Shown in pieces: positions 51,699-60,600 of a stretch of DNA of 64,000 nt. Each line of letters starts with the position of its first letter. Position 1 is the stretch's first letter. Position numbers and translations under genes: made by a program. Source of the stretch: Natronorubrum daqingense (GTDB lineage Archaea > Halobacteriota > Halobacteria > Halobacteriales > Natrialbaceae); NCBI RefSeq assembly GCF_001971705.1, contig NZ_CP019327.1, positions 1,550,001-1,614,000 of the forward strand. The letters are read 5' to 3'. A model generated the notes under the pieces. That model did no database searches and was not told where the DNA came from. It saw only the letters and a list, made by a program, of their open reading frames with translations.

Positions 51699-53318
51699 TC
51701 AGATAGACGGGCCGTCGACGCCGACGGTTCCCTCGTCGAGGACGTCCTTTCGATTGTCGGTCTGACCGATATCGTCGTACGCGACGGGTCCTTCGACCTG
51801 TTCTGCATTCGGCCCGGGTTCGTTACCGAGGTAGACGATGTTCGGGTCCGTGCCGATATCGTCGAGGAGTTTGAACGTCGAGGGCGCGTCACCGGTGTAC
51901 GCCTCGAGTCGATCCTGCGCCATCGCGTCGCTCGCTCCGTCGAACTCTTCGTCTTCGTCAGGTTCGTCCGCCAGTTCGAGTTCGACGAGCAGGTCTTCGT
52001 CCTCGGTATCGAGGCCCTGGTCGTCGAGGACCTCGACCAGTTCGATCACGTCTTCTTCTTGGCTGGCTAACGTACTGTCCGCTTCGATTTCGGGGTGGCC
52101 GTCCTCGCCGAGAACGTCGATTGCGAGCGCGAGTCCGAGCAGTTCTTCGTCGAGTTCCTCGACGGCGTCGGTGACGGCCTCGAGTTGGTCGTCCTCGTCT
52201 TCGATATCCTCGTCCTCGAGTTGTTCTTCGATCTCGTCGGGAGGTGGCAACTCGCCGGAAATCCGTGCCAGCGTGCGACTCTTCGCCGTGTTTTCGATGT
52301 ATCGCTGTGGGTCGCTGCTCGGGTCGTTCATGTTTCCGAACTGGATCACTTCCGGCGGGCAAGCCTCCTCGCAGGCGGTCGACCCGATCATGTCCTCGTC
52401 TTTCGAGCCGTCCTGTCGAGTCGGGCAGAACGTACACTTCTCCATGACGCCTCTGGGGCCGCGACTGTCGACCGGTCGGTCTCGGCCGTCGTAGATGTGA
52501 TCTTCGTCCAGTTCGCCCTCGGGGACGTCCGGGTCCTCCCACTGGAAGTAGTTAACGCCGTAGGGGCAGGCGACCTGACAATATCGACAGCCGATACAAA
52601 CATCGTAGTCCGTCAGGACGAGGCCGTCTTCCTCGCGGGTGTGTCTGGCCGTCGTCGGACAGACCTTCTCACAGGGAGCGTCGGTACAGTGTTGACACGG
52701 GCGAATCATCGCGTTGTTCGCCTCTCCCGGCGTGTCGTCCTCGAAGTAGAGGACGTACATCCAGTTCGCGCCCTGCTCCCAGTTGTGTTCTTCCGCGCAG
52801 GCGGTGACGCACGCGAGACAGCCGTCGCAGTGCTCGAGATCCAGTGCCATCCCCCACTGCACGCCCTCCTCGTCGGACTCGTCCGGTTCGTCGGCTTCTT
52901 GCTCGTCGTCCTGTGCGAACGCCGACTCCGCGTTTCCGTCGCTGTTCGATGCCCCCCACGCGCTCATGCCGACCGCGCCAGCGCCGCCCATCTTCTTCAG
53001 GACGCCGCGACGTGATTCTTCACCGACGCCGACCTGGGCGAGAGCGCGGTCGACGTGACCCTCCGCCGTCGACTCCGTGCCGTCGGCTATGGGCCGATTA
53101 TCCTCGCCGAACTCCTCGAGAACGTCCTCGTGATACCGGTCGTAAAACGCCTCCTCGGAGAGCGTCCCCTCCGTGACGCGCATGGCGTCTTCCGCCATCT
53201 CCATCCCCAACTCCGCGTCGTACTCGGTCTCCTCGAGCGCCTCCTCGAGGCTCGTTTGCCACGACTCGCCGAGTGGATGAAACGGCTCTTCGTCCGAGCG
53301 CTCCTCGTCCGAACTCAT
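51699..53318 (-). CDS. Four-cluster [4Fe-4S] ferredoxin subunit of a molybdopterin-type oxidoreductase
   Basis: 539 residues. Four ferredoxin-type cysteine groups are visible: CDGCLACVTAC, CQHCTDAPCEKVCP, CIGCRYCQVACP, and CTFC with CEEACP. This is the DmsB/PsrB/HmeA-like electron-transfer subunit. Before them is a 100-residue acidic N-terminal extension and then SRRGVLKKMGGAGAVGMSAW, a Tat-like motif in the interior (near residue 102). An acidic insertion of about 110 residues (365-475) interrupts the C-terminal part. No catalytic MoCo subunit or NrfD anchor is next to it in this window, so its partners are elsewhere. Confidence 0.85.
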   Translation of the reverse strand: MSSDEERSDEEPFHPLGESWQTSLEEALEETEYDAELGMEMAEDAMRVTEGTLSEEAFYDRYHEDVLEEFGEDNRPIADGTESTAEGHVDRALAQVGVGEESRRGVLKKMGGAGAVGMSAWGASNSDGNAESAFAQDDEQEADEPDESDEEGVQWGMALDLEHCDGCLACVTACAEEHNWEQGANWMYVLYFEDDTPGEANNAMIRPCQHCTDAPCEKVCPTTARHTREEDGLVLTDYDVCIGCRYCQVACPYGVNYFQWEDPDVPEGELDEDHIYDGRDRPVDSRGPRGVMEKCTFCPTRQDGSKDEDMIGSTACEEACPPEVIQFGNMNDPSSDPQRYIENTAKSRTLARISGELPPPDEIEEQLEDEDIEDEDDQLEAVTDAVEELDEELLGLALAIDVLGEDGHPEIEADSTLASQEEDVIELVEVLDDQGLDTEDEDLLVELELADEPDEDEEFDGASDAMAQDRLEAYTGDAPSTFKLLDDIGTDPNIVYLGNEPGPNAEQVEGPVAYDDIGQTDNRKDVLDEGTVGVDGPSI

Positions 53319-53523
53319 CGCGGTCTGGCACCCCCGAAGACACTATTGCTGAGATTCTCGCGAACCATTGGTAGTTACTGACACTGTAGCTACCAGACTG
53401 ATTTCGATAAACAGGGTGCTTGCGAGTGACACGGACCACGGAGGCGTCCGTCGATAGCGGGGGCTGGCGATTGTACTCCACCAGTGACTGATTCGGCGAA
53501 GTCGGTAAAACCGAACGGCCTCC

Positions 53524-53590
53524 AGTACCAACTGAACCGATTCACACACTGATCGCCGACACGGCTGGCGATCAGCGGTGTACTACCTCA
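53524..53590. repeat. Palindromic intergenic element, copy 1
   Basis: AGTACCAACT at 53524-53533 is followed after 15 nt by CTGATCGCC 53549-53557 and its perfect complement GGCGATCAG 53567-53575 with a 9-nt loop, then GTGTACTACC. The same arrangement recurs at 59587-59650. The rest of 53319-53670 shows no gene. Confidence 0.75.
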
Positions 53591-53670
53591 CAATGGCTAC
53601 GAGGGTCACTCACGAACGGATCGATACGTCAGTTCGTGCAACTCGAGAAACACCACTTCGATCGCCGTCG

Positions 53671-54528
53671 TTACCCGAACTTCCCGGTGATGTAATCTTC
53701 GACCCGGTCGCTTTCGGGATTATTGAAAATCTTGTTCGTGTCGTCGAACTCCACGAGATTCCCGCCCGTCAGGAAGACGGCCGTCTTATCGGAGATACGC
53801 GCCGCCTGTTGCATGTTGTGCGTGACGATAACGACGGTGTACTCCTCGGCTAACTCCTCGACCAAGTCCTCGATTTTCGAGGTCGCGACGGGATCCAGCG
53901 CCGACGCTGGCTCGTCCATCAAGATGACCTCGGGGTCCGGAGCGATCGCGCGAGCGATACAGAGTCGCTGTTGTTGGCCCCCAGAGAGATCGAGCCCGCT
54001 CGAGTCGAGTTGGTCTTCGACTTCTTCGAAGAGCGCCGCCCGCTCGAGTGCCGTCTGCACTTTTGCCTCGACGTCGCCGTCGTCTTTCCCCTGCACGCGG
54101 AGACCGTAGGCCACGTTGTCGAAGATACTCTTCGGGAACGGATTCGGTTTCTGGAAGACCATGCCGATTTTCCGACGGAGGGCGACGGGGTCGACGTCCT
54201 CGTCGTAAACGTTCTTCCCGTGGAAATGGAGGTCGCCCTCGACGCGCGCGACGTCGATCAGGTCGTTCATTCGGTTGATCGAGCGCAGGAACGTCGATTT
54301 CCCACAGCCGGAGGGCCCGATGAGCGCCGTGACTCCGCGTTCAGGAATGTCCATATCAATTCCGTGAAGGGCCTGATCGTCACCGTAGAAGACGTCGAGA
54401 TTGCGCGATTCGATGACGGCATCGTCGACCCGCGGGGAGCCAAGTGGCGCGTTGTCGGCCATCGCGGCGTCAGCAGTGGAATCGCTGGATTCCGATGTCG
54501 TGACGGTTTGAGGTCCGTTCGCGGTCAT
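53671..54528 (-). CDS. pstB: Phosphate ABC transporter ATP-binding protein
   Basis: 285 residues. Walker [11 protein letters not shown]-loop FQKPNPFP, signature LSGGQQQRL, Walker [13 protein letters not shown] and the switch His in VTHNMQQA are all present; [20 protein letters not shown] is characteristic of PstB. It energises high-affinity phosphate uptake with PstA and PstC. The ATG at 54528 is chosen over 54654. The 270-nt gap to pstA holds two TGATGGCTCT repeats and a CTATATAG box, so pstB may have its own promoter. Confidence 0.95.
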   Translation of the reverse strand: MTANGPQTVTTSESSDSTADAAMADNAPLGSPRVDDAVIESRNLDVFYGDDQALHGIDMDIPERGVTALIGPSGCGKSTFLRSINRMNDLIDVARVEGDLHFHGKNVYDEDVDPVALRRKIGMVFQKPNPFPKSIFDNVAYGLRVQGKDDGDVEAKVQTALERAALFEEVEDQLDSSGLDLSGGQQQRLCIARAIAPDPEVILMDEPASALDPVATSKIEDLVEELAEEYTVVIVTHNMQQAARISDKTAVFLTGGNLVEFDDTNKIFNNPESDRVEDYITGKFG

Positions 54529-54716
54529 TTGGGATACGTAACCCTTGAGCCTCGAGCAGTTACTTGTTGCGGAATTCGCTCCGGCGCCTTTTCCCACGGA
54601 CGCGAGGAACTCGCCTCGTCGTCGATTGTCGGTGCCATCTATACGACAATTCATCAGCTGACCGACTAAGTAGGATACTATGATGGCTCTTGTCGCCTCG
54701 TGATGGCTCTGTACGA

Positions 54717-54724
54717 CTATATAG
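54717..54724 (-). promoter_or_regulatory. CTATATAG box upstream of pstB
   Basis: The palindrome CTATATAG occurs here and upstream of pstS at 57743-57750. As a TATA element it would give pstB a leader of about 165 nt; as an operator it could mark phosphate control. Nearby TGATGGCTCT is directly repeated (54681-54690, 54702-54711). Confidence 0.3.
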
Positions 54725-54798
54725 GTCGACGGCTGCGGATACGCCCACTTACTGGGAGTAAAACGAGTCGGTGAAACCGAATCCTCGCCCGTCGACCG

Positions 54799-55731
54799 TC
54801 ACCGACGGTCGTACTTGTTCCGAATGTAGATCGCGACCGCGTTCATGAGCAACAATACCGCCAGCAGGACGATGATGCCGGCTGCGGCGATGTGTTGGAA
54901 GTCCCCTTCGGGCTCTTTCGCCCACGTGAAGATCTGCATCGGCATCGCGGCGAACGAGCCGGTCGGCTCCGTAATGTCGGGCGGCGCGAACATGGATGTC
55001 GCCGCACCGACCATGATGATCGGGGCCGTTTCACCGATCGCTCGAGAGAGCGAGAGGATGATCCCCGTCATGATGCCGGGAATCGCTTCCGGGAGCACGA
55101 CGTTTCTGACCGTCTGCCACTTCGTTGCGCCGGTACCATACGACGCCTGACGCATCGAGTCCGGGACGGCACGAAGCGATTCCTGTGTTTGGACGATGAC
55201 GATCGGTAAGATCAACAGCGTGAGCGTGAGTGCACCGGCGAGGAGGCTCGAGCCAGCACCCATCGCTCTGACGAAGACCGCCAGTCCGAGTAGACCGTAC
55301 ACGATCGAGGGGACACCGGCGAGGTTCGCGATGTTCGCCTCGATGAAGCGCGTGAGGAACGTCTCCCTCGCGTACTCCTCGAGATAGATTGCGGCCCCGA
55401 CGCCGAGGATCAGCGTGAAGACGGCGGTCATCGCGATGAGATACACCGAGCCGACGAGTGCCGGATAGATTCCACCCGGACCGGTCGGGAGATCGCCGTA
55501 GTTCGACGGGTCGTAGTTCTCGGCGAGGTACGACGGCGGGTGGGTCAGGAACTCGAGCGTGAGCCAGCCCCAGGCTTCGTTGACCACGTCGAGGACGAGG
55601 GCGACGAGGGCGACGATTCCGACGAGCGTCGCCAGGATACAACAGGCGAGGAAGATGCGTCCGTACAGCCGCATCCGACGGATCGAGGAGTCGTCGACGT
55701 CGAGTCCGTCCGAGTGGGTGGGGGTACTCAT
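54799..55731 (-). CDS. pstA: Phosphate ABC transporter permease PstA
   Basis: 310 residues with six hydrophobic helices and the permease EAA-type segment ([23 protein letters not shown] split at residues about 218-240). [16 protein letters not shown] is typical PstA. Starts at the ATG 55731, which overlaps the pstC stop by 4 nt. Ends in KYDRR. Confidence 0.94.
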   Translation of the reverse strand: MSTPTHSDGLDVDDSSIRRMRLYGRIFLACCILATLVGIVALVALVLDVVNEAWGWLTLEFLTHPPSYLAENYDPSNYGDLPTGPGGIYPALVGSVYLIAMTAVFTLILGVGAAIYLEEYARETFLTRFIEANIANLAGVPSIVYGLLGLAVFVRAMGAGSSLLAGALTLTLLILPIVIVQTQESLRAVPDSMRQASYGTGATKWQTVRNVVLPEAIPGIMTGIILSLSRAIGETAPIIMVGAATSMFAPPDITEPTGSFAAMPMQIFTWAKEPEGDFQHIAAAGIIVLLAVLLLMNAVAIYIRNKYDRR

Positions 55732-56651
55732 TCGTACTCCTCCCGGTAGCGCGAGCGAATCCACATGCTACCGACGTTCATCAAGAAGGTCATTACGAAC
55801 AGCGTCAAGCCGAGCGCAAAGAGACTCATGTACCCGATTGATCCGACTGAGGCGTCACCGGTGCCGATTTCGACCATGTAGGCCGTCATCGTCTGCATCT
55901 CGGCGAACGGACTCATCGAGATCTGGGGCAACATCCCGACGGCGAGCGTGACCGCCATCGTCTCACCGATCGCCCGCGAAATCGCGAGAATGTACGCCGA
56001 GAGGATTCCCGAGAGCGACGCCGGTAAGACGACCTGCGTCGACACTTCGAACTTCGTCGCACCGAGTCCGTAGGCCGCGTTCCGAAGTGAGTCCGGAACC
56101 GAACTCATCGCGTCTTCGGAGATCGAAGACACCATCGGGATGATCATGACGCCGACGACGATGGCACCCGAAAGCACGTTGAACGTCCCGACATCCGGAT
56201 TGAAGTACTGAATCACCGGCGTGATAAACGAGAGCGCGAAGAATCCGTAGACGATCGTCGGAATCCCGGCCAGCACCTCGAGCGTCGGCTTGACGAGACG
56301 GCGAACGCGCTCGTTGGCGTACTCCGAGAGGTAAATCGCCGTCAGCGTCCCGACCGGAAGCGCGATGATTGCGGAACCGACGGTAACGACGAGCGTCCCC
56401 CAGACGAGCGGTAAGACGCCGAAGCTCGGATTACTCGCGTCTCGAGGGCTCCACTCCGTTCCCGTGAGGTATTCGACGATCGAGACCTCCGAGAAGAAGT
56501 CGACCGCGCCATCGACGAGCACGAGGATGATCGCCAGCGTCGTCAAGACGGTGACGAGCGCACACGAAAAGAAAATCCACTTCGCGAATCTGTCGATAAA
56601 CGACCCGACGTCATTGTCCTCCCGACTGAGATTGACCGGCTCGGTACTCAT
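55728..56651 (-). CDS. pstC: Phosphate ABC transporter permease PstC
   Basis: 307 residues with six helices. [19 protein letters not shown] and [17 protein letters not shown] are the PstC versions of the EAA loop and following helix. The ATG at 56651 is 58 nt after the pstS stop and translationally coupled to pstA by ATGA overlap. Confidence 0.94.
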   Translation of the reverse strand: MSTEPVNLSREDNDVGSFIDRFAKWIFFSCALVTVLTTLAIILVLVDGAVDFFSEVSIVEYLTGTEWSPRDASNPSFGVLPLVWGTLVVTVGSAIIALPVGTLTAIYLSEYANERVRRLVKPTLEVLAGIPTIVYGFFALSFITPVIQYFNPDVGTFNVLSGAIVVGVMIIPMVSSISEDAMSSVPDSLRNAAYGLGATKFEVSTQVVLPASLSGILSAYILAISRAIGETMAVTLAVGMLPQISMSPFAEMQTMTAYMVEIGTGDASVGSIGYMSLFALGLTLFVMTFLMNVGSMWIRSRYREEYE

Positions 56652-56709
56652 TTGAGCCCCCCTACTCGTCGCCACGCTCTCAGTATCGTCGTCCGTCTGC
56701 GATCAGTGT

Positions 56710-57696
56710 TCATTCGTACTCCTCGGTTATCTCGTCGAGTTTCTCACGTTGTTCTTCGATCGTCTCGTCGGGAACGGCGTAAAACCCGACGTCTCGAGCC
56801 GTCTCTTGGGTATTATCGAGGTAAAACCGGAGGAACTCTCGAACGGCTTCCCGACGCAACGACTCCTCGCGAACGTAGAGGTACATCGGTCGCGCGAGGG
56901 GCGTGTACGCCCCCTCCTCGTCTTCGTCCATCTCGATCGTGTCCGGTTCGGGGTAGATACAGCCGTCGCCGTCGTCCACCGCGATCAGATCGAGATCGTC
57001 CTCGTTCTCGTAGTAGTATCCGGCACCCCCAAAGCCCATCGCGTACTGGTTGCCGCTGACGCCGTTGATGATCTGATTCGTATCCGGCGTGCCACTGTAG
57101 TCGCTTCGAATGTCCCCGACACTGCCGTTGATCGTCTCCGTAAAGTAATCGAACGTCCCCGACGCGGTGTCTCGACCGTACAGGGAAATGTCCTCGTCAG
57201 GCCACTCGTCGTCGATATCCTGCCAGGTGTCGACATCCGAGCCGTTTTGCCACACCGCCTCGAGTTCCTCGGTCGTCAGGCAGTCACACCAATCGTTTTC
57301 CGGGTGCTTCATGATCGCGAGTCCGTCCATCACGACCTCGAGTTGAATCCACTCAGTGCCGTTCGACTCACAGAGTTCTAACTCGTCGTCCGAAATATCT
57401 CGGCTGGCGTTTTGGAGGTCAGTTTCACCCCGGCAAAACTGCTGGAAGCCAGCACCCGTCCCCGATCCCCTGACCGGGATGTTCACTTGATTGTTCTCCC
57501 AGTTGAACAGGTCCGCGACGAGTGCACTGTTCGGCAACAGCGTGTTCGAGCCGTCGATCACGATTTCGCCGTCGAGACCGCTGTCCTCGCCGTGGACGAT
57601 ACACCCAGACAGTCCCATCAGACTCGATCCTGCGACACCGAGTAAAACGCGACGACGTGAGATGTCGCCACCACCGGAAATCGGGTCGGTACCCAT
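56710..57696 (-). CDS. pstS: Phosphate-binding lipoprotein PstS
   Basis: 328 residues. A Tat signal (ISRRRVLLG) and lipobox LSGC anchor it outside the membrane. Phosphate-site features: DGSNTLLP near residue 48, RGSGTGAG, and GRDTASGTFDYF. Two extra cysteines in DWCDCL and one in GCIYP are notable. TATTTAGA about 30 nt upstream implies a leaderless mRNA. It heads the pstSCAB operon, divergent from phoU. Confidence 0.93.
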   Translation of the reverse strand: MGTDPISGGGDISRRRVLLGVAGSSLMGLSGCIVHGEDSGLDGEIVIDGSNTLLPNSALVADLFNWENNQVNIPVRGSGTGAGFQQFCRGETDLQNASRDISDDELELCESNGTEWIQLEVVMDGLAIMKHPENDWCDCLTTEELEAVWQNGSDVDTWQDIDDEWPDEDISLYGRDTASGTFDYFTETINGSVGDIRSDYSGTPDTNQIINGVSGNQYAMGFGGAGYYYENEDDLDLIAVDDGDGCIYPEPDTIEMDEDEEGAYTPLARPMYLYVREESLRREAVREFLRFYLDNTQETARDVGFYAVPDETIEEQREKLDEITEEYE

Positions 57697-57720
57697 CGCA
57701 TTGCTCTAGCGTTCCTCCCG

Positions 57721-57760
57721 TCTAAATACCCTACTATGTTATCTATATAGCCCTATGTTC
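57721..57760. promoter_or_regulatory. pstS promoter region with repeated CTATGTT and CTATATAG
   Basis: TCTAAATA at 57721-57728 is the pstS TATA box on the reverse strand. Upstream of it are CTATGTT at 57734-57740 and again at 57753-57759, flanking CTATATAG at 57743-57750. The symmetric arrangement could be a phosphate-response operator. Confidence 0.4.
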
Positions 57761-57867
57761 GACACTGGGTACCAGAGAACGCTGTTTCCACCTTCTCGGC
57801 CACGTCGGTCACAATCGTACCAATATGATAATCGAGACGAGAGGTGCTCCATCTATAGAGACCTAGT

Positions 57868-57875
57868 GTATTTAT
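57868..57875 (+). promoter_or_regulatory. TATA box of phoU
   Basis: TATTTATA centred about 29 nt before the ATG at 57901. This spacing supports a leaderless phoU mRNA and argues against the in-frame ATG at 57880, only 5 nt from the box. Confidence 0.6.
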
Positions 57876-57900
57876 ACAGATGCCGCCGAATTTCATCCGT

Positions 57901-58896
57901 ATGGAGACGCGAAAGGTCCAGGTAACTGGTGGGTCGACGTACACCGTCTCGTTACCGAAGTCGTGGGCGACCGACAACGGTGTCAGCGCTGGAACAACGG
58001 TCGAATTCTACCCCGAGAGCGACTCGCTGCTCCTCACACCACAGAGCGAGACCAACCGCCAAGAGGGAACCCTCGGGATCGACGACCTCGAGGGCGAGCG
58101 CCTGACTCGAGCCGTCATGACGATGTACGTCAGCGGCTTCGACATCATCCGACTCGAGGCCGGACGGATCACGACCGACCAGCGAAGTGCGATCCGAAGC
58201 GCGACGCAGAGTCTCGTCGGCGTCGAAGTGCTCTCCGAAACGACCGACAGCGTCGTTATTCAAGACCTCCTCGACTCCGCCGAACTCTCGATCGTCAACG
58301 CTGTCTCTCGTATGCGTCTGATCGCCAGTTCGATGCTCGAGGACGCCGTCACCGCCCTCGTCGAGAACGACGACGACATCGCACAGGACGTCATCGAACG
58401 CGACGACGACGTCGACCGACTCTGGCTCGTCGTCTCGCGAATTTTCCGGGCGACGCTTCGCTCACCTCGTGCCGCGGAGGAACTCGGCGTGCCCCGCGAG
58501 GACTGCTTCGACTACCACTCGAGCGCCCGCCAACTCGAGCGAGTCGCCGATCACGCCGCCAAGATCAGCAATCTCGCGTTCAAACTCGAGGAGATTCCCG
58601 AAGCCGTCGCCGAAGCCCTCGTCGAACTCCACGGCGACGCCTCCGGCGTCCTCGAGAAGTCGATGGACGCGCTCGTCACCGAGGACAGCCAGGAGGCGAA
58701 TCGACTGGGCCACGCCGCCCGCGAAGCCGTTCTCGAGATCGACGAGCACACGCGGACGATCGACGACATGTTGCGCGACTTAGAGCCCGTCCAGGCCCAA
58801 TCGCTCGGGCTGATCGTCGACTCGCTCTCTCGAAGTGCGGATTACGGCGGGAACATCGCCGAGACAGCGCTTCAGAAGGCAGCGCCACGGCCCTGA
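57901..58896 (+). CDS. phoU: PhoU-type phosphate regulator with N-terminal AbrB domain
   Basis: 331 residues. An AbrB/SpoVT swapped-hairpin (METRKVQVTGGSTYTVSLPK, residues 1-20 onward) is followed by about 270 residues of PhoU three-helix bundles, with repeated (D/E)-x-x-(D/E) metal-site segments (DVIERDDDVDRLW, YHSSARQLERVADHAAKI). In haloarchaea this fusion is a DNA-binding regulator of phosphate genes. Divergent from pstS, suggesting it acts on the shared intergenic region. Confidence 0.92.
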   Translation: METRKVQVTGGSTYTVSLPKSWATDNGVSAGTTVEFYPESDSLLLTPQSETNRQEGTLGIDDLEGERLTRAVMTMYVSGFDIIRLEAGRITTDQRSAIRSATQSLVGVEVLSETTDSVVIQDLLDSAELSIVNAVSRMRLIASSMLEDAVTALVENDDDIAQDVIERDDDVDRLWLVVSRIFRATLRSPRAAEELGVPREDCFDYHSSARQLERVADHAAKISNLAFKLEEIPEAVAEALVELHGDASGVLEKSMDALVTEDSQEANRLGHAAREAVLEIDEHTRTIDDMLRDLEPVQAQSLGLIVDSLSRSADYGGNIAETALQKAAPRP

Positions 58897-59043
58897 GCGA
58901 TAGGTTCGTGAAACTACCGAACGAGAGGTCGTGATGGGAGGAATTTCGGCTCGTCCCGGTAGAATCGGAGACAGTGTCGTTCGCTCCTTTCGATGGGACT
59001 GACAGGACACGGCTGCGAGGAGAGAGAGACCGAATCGAGGGTA

Positions 59044-59370
59044 TCAGAACGAGAGTTGTTCGTCTTCTCGTCTCTCCCCCAGTGCGGGCGGCGTGCGATC
59101 GGAGTAGTACCGTCGGCCGATCGCTCGGCTACCGACCATGTTGAACATCGCTTGCCGTGCCTCACTCGGCGACTCGTACGTTTCGTTCGCAAACGAACCG
59201 AGGATATCGCGGACCGTTTCTGCCCCGTTCGGAAGTTCGATCATATGCTCGCCGAACGTTTCGACGAGTTCCTCGTTCGTACTCGGGTAGGAGTGTTCCT
59301 CCAGTTGCCCCGCTAACTCACCGAATTCGACTCCAAGTTCCCGGTGTGGGATGATGGTGCTGTCAGTCAT
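59044..59370 (-). CDS. DUF5789-type protein
   Basis: 108 residues. The segment LEEHSYPSTNEELVETFG, IELPNGAETVRDILG, ETYESPSEARQAMFNMVG and AIGRRYYSDR matches the haloarchaeal DUF5789 (DUF2795-like) proteins. Cytoplasmic, unknown function. The ATG at 59370 gives the family start. Confidence 0.75.
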   Translation of the reverse strand: MTDSTIIPHRELGVEFGELAGQLEEHSYPSTNEELVETFGEHMIELPNGAETVRDILGSFANETYESPSEARQAMFNMVGSRAIGRRYYSDRTPPALGERREDEQLSF

Positions 59371-59586
59371 TGTCGATCCGGCCCTCCTACACCACCGATT
59401 CACAAATGGCTGTGGGGGTGTCAACTGGGGTGAACGAGTCTGCCCATTCGGACCTCAAGCGCTCGTACTCCTGGGACGGGACGGACCGATCTCCCCGTTA
59501 GGCGAACCACACGAACAGCGTCGCTCACGTTGGCCCGTGGGCTGAGAAGAGAGTCGCACCTCGAGTTTGGTTCCGGATCGCTCTAT

Positions 59587-59655
59587 AGTACCAACTAAAA
59601 CGGGTTAGAGGACTGATCGCCGAATTGTCTGGCGATCAGGTGTGCACTGACGTGC
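59587..59655. repeat. Palindromic intergenic element, copy 2
   Basis: AGTACCAACT at 59587-59596, then CTGATCGCC 59613-59621 and GGCGATCAG 59631-59639 with a 9-nt loop, then GTGTGCACTG and AGTGGCT. Same layout as copy 1 at 53524. It lies just beyond the S8e stop codon. Confidence 0.75.
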
Positions 59656-59663
59656 AGTGGCTC

Positions 59664-60032
59664 CTACAGGAGAACGGCGTTGACCTGTCCGGTCTGGCCG
59701 GGACGGGAGGTGACGCGAGCCTGCCCTTCCGAGGTGTCGATGACGGCGCCTTTCGTGATGATGTTTCGGCGGACGTAGTTCGGGTTGGCGTCGTTCTCGA
59801 CGACGTCTTCGATGTCGGCCGAGACGGTCTCGCCGTCTTTGTTCACGCTGACGACGTCAGTCGCGAGTGCGCGAGTTTTCGTTCCGTTCCCGCGAACATC
59901 GACGGTTCGGAATCGTGGCTCGCCAACTTGCGTTTCGGTCGGCAGACGGCCGAGTTCGTCTTTACGGCGCTTGCGGACGTTTTTGAGTCGGCCACCGGTT
60001 CGCTTTCGCGTAGAGCCTGCCTGATCTTGCAT
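59664..60032 (-). CDS. rps8e: Ribosomal protein S8e
   Basis: 122 residues. STRKRTGGRLKNVRKRRKDELGR at the N-terminus (shown here in family terms, split basic motif) and the IITKGAVIDTSEGQARVTSRPGQ C-terminus define S8e. 30S subunit protein. The ATG at 60032 is preferred; TATTTATATG upstream (about 60054-60062 on the forward strand) holds its TATA box about 26 nt away, indicating a leaderless mRNA. Confidence 0.95.
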   Translation of the reverse strand: MQDQAGSTRKRTGGRLKNVRKRRKDELGRLPTETQVGEPRFRTVDVRGNGTKTRALATDVVSVNKDGETVSADIEDVVENDANPNYVRRNIITKGAVIDTSEGQARVTSRPGQTGQVNAVLL

Positions 60033-60231
60033 ATCCACACCCAGTCCCGGCGGATATTTATATGCAACGAGATACGCGCCAGCACGACTCGAGCGGTTAC
60101 GTTCGAATGACACCAAAAACGATTAAAGCGCGACTCACTCGACGTCTGAGGCGCGAACGAAGGCGACACCTGGCTACTCGAGGGGAGTTCACCCGCTCGG
60201 CTGTCGCGATTCTCACCCTGCAGGCTCCAAA

Positions 60232-60600
60232 TCGCGCTATTCTTGTTGCGCGTCGACGACCGCAACCCCCGCCAGATTGACGATGTTGCTTGGACCTTTT
60301 TGCGCTCGGATTCGCTCACACGTTCGCTCACCACTCGCGCAAAAATCTCCACCAAAAAGCCGCTCGCTCAGCGTTCCGCTTCGCTCGCGTGACTACTCCT
60401 GTTGCGCGTCGACGACCGCAACACCAGCCAGATTGACGATGTCGCTTGGACCTTTTTCCGCTCGAGTTCGCTCACACGTTCGCTCACCGCTCGCGCAAAA
60501 ATCTCCACCAAAAAGCCGCTCGCTCAGCGTTCCGCTTCGCTCGCGGGACTACTCCTGTTGTGCGTCGACGACCGCAACCCCCGCCAGATTGACGATGTCC
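60232..60600. repeat. 156-bp tandem duplication derived from the 3' end of maeB
   Basis: Two nearly identical 156-bp units (about 60232-60387 and 60388-60543) abut the maeB end. Each begins with a copy of the last about 16 codons of maeB (reverse strand, reading [16 protein letters not shown] or close) plus downstream DNA with T5 tracts on the reverse strand. The common marker CGTCGACGAC occurs at 60251, 60407 and 60563, exactly 156 apart. The stretch 60033-60548 has no gene of its own. Confidence 0.9.

Noticed and set aside
60232-60600. CRISPR or integron-like array
   Set aside because: The 156-bp units are full copies of a gene end, not short repeats with unique spacers.
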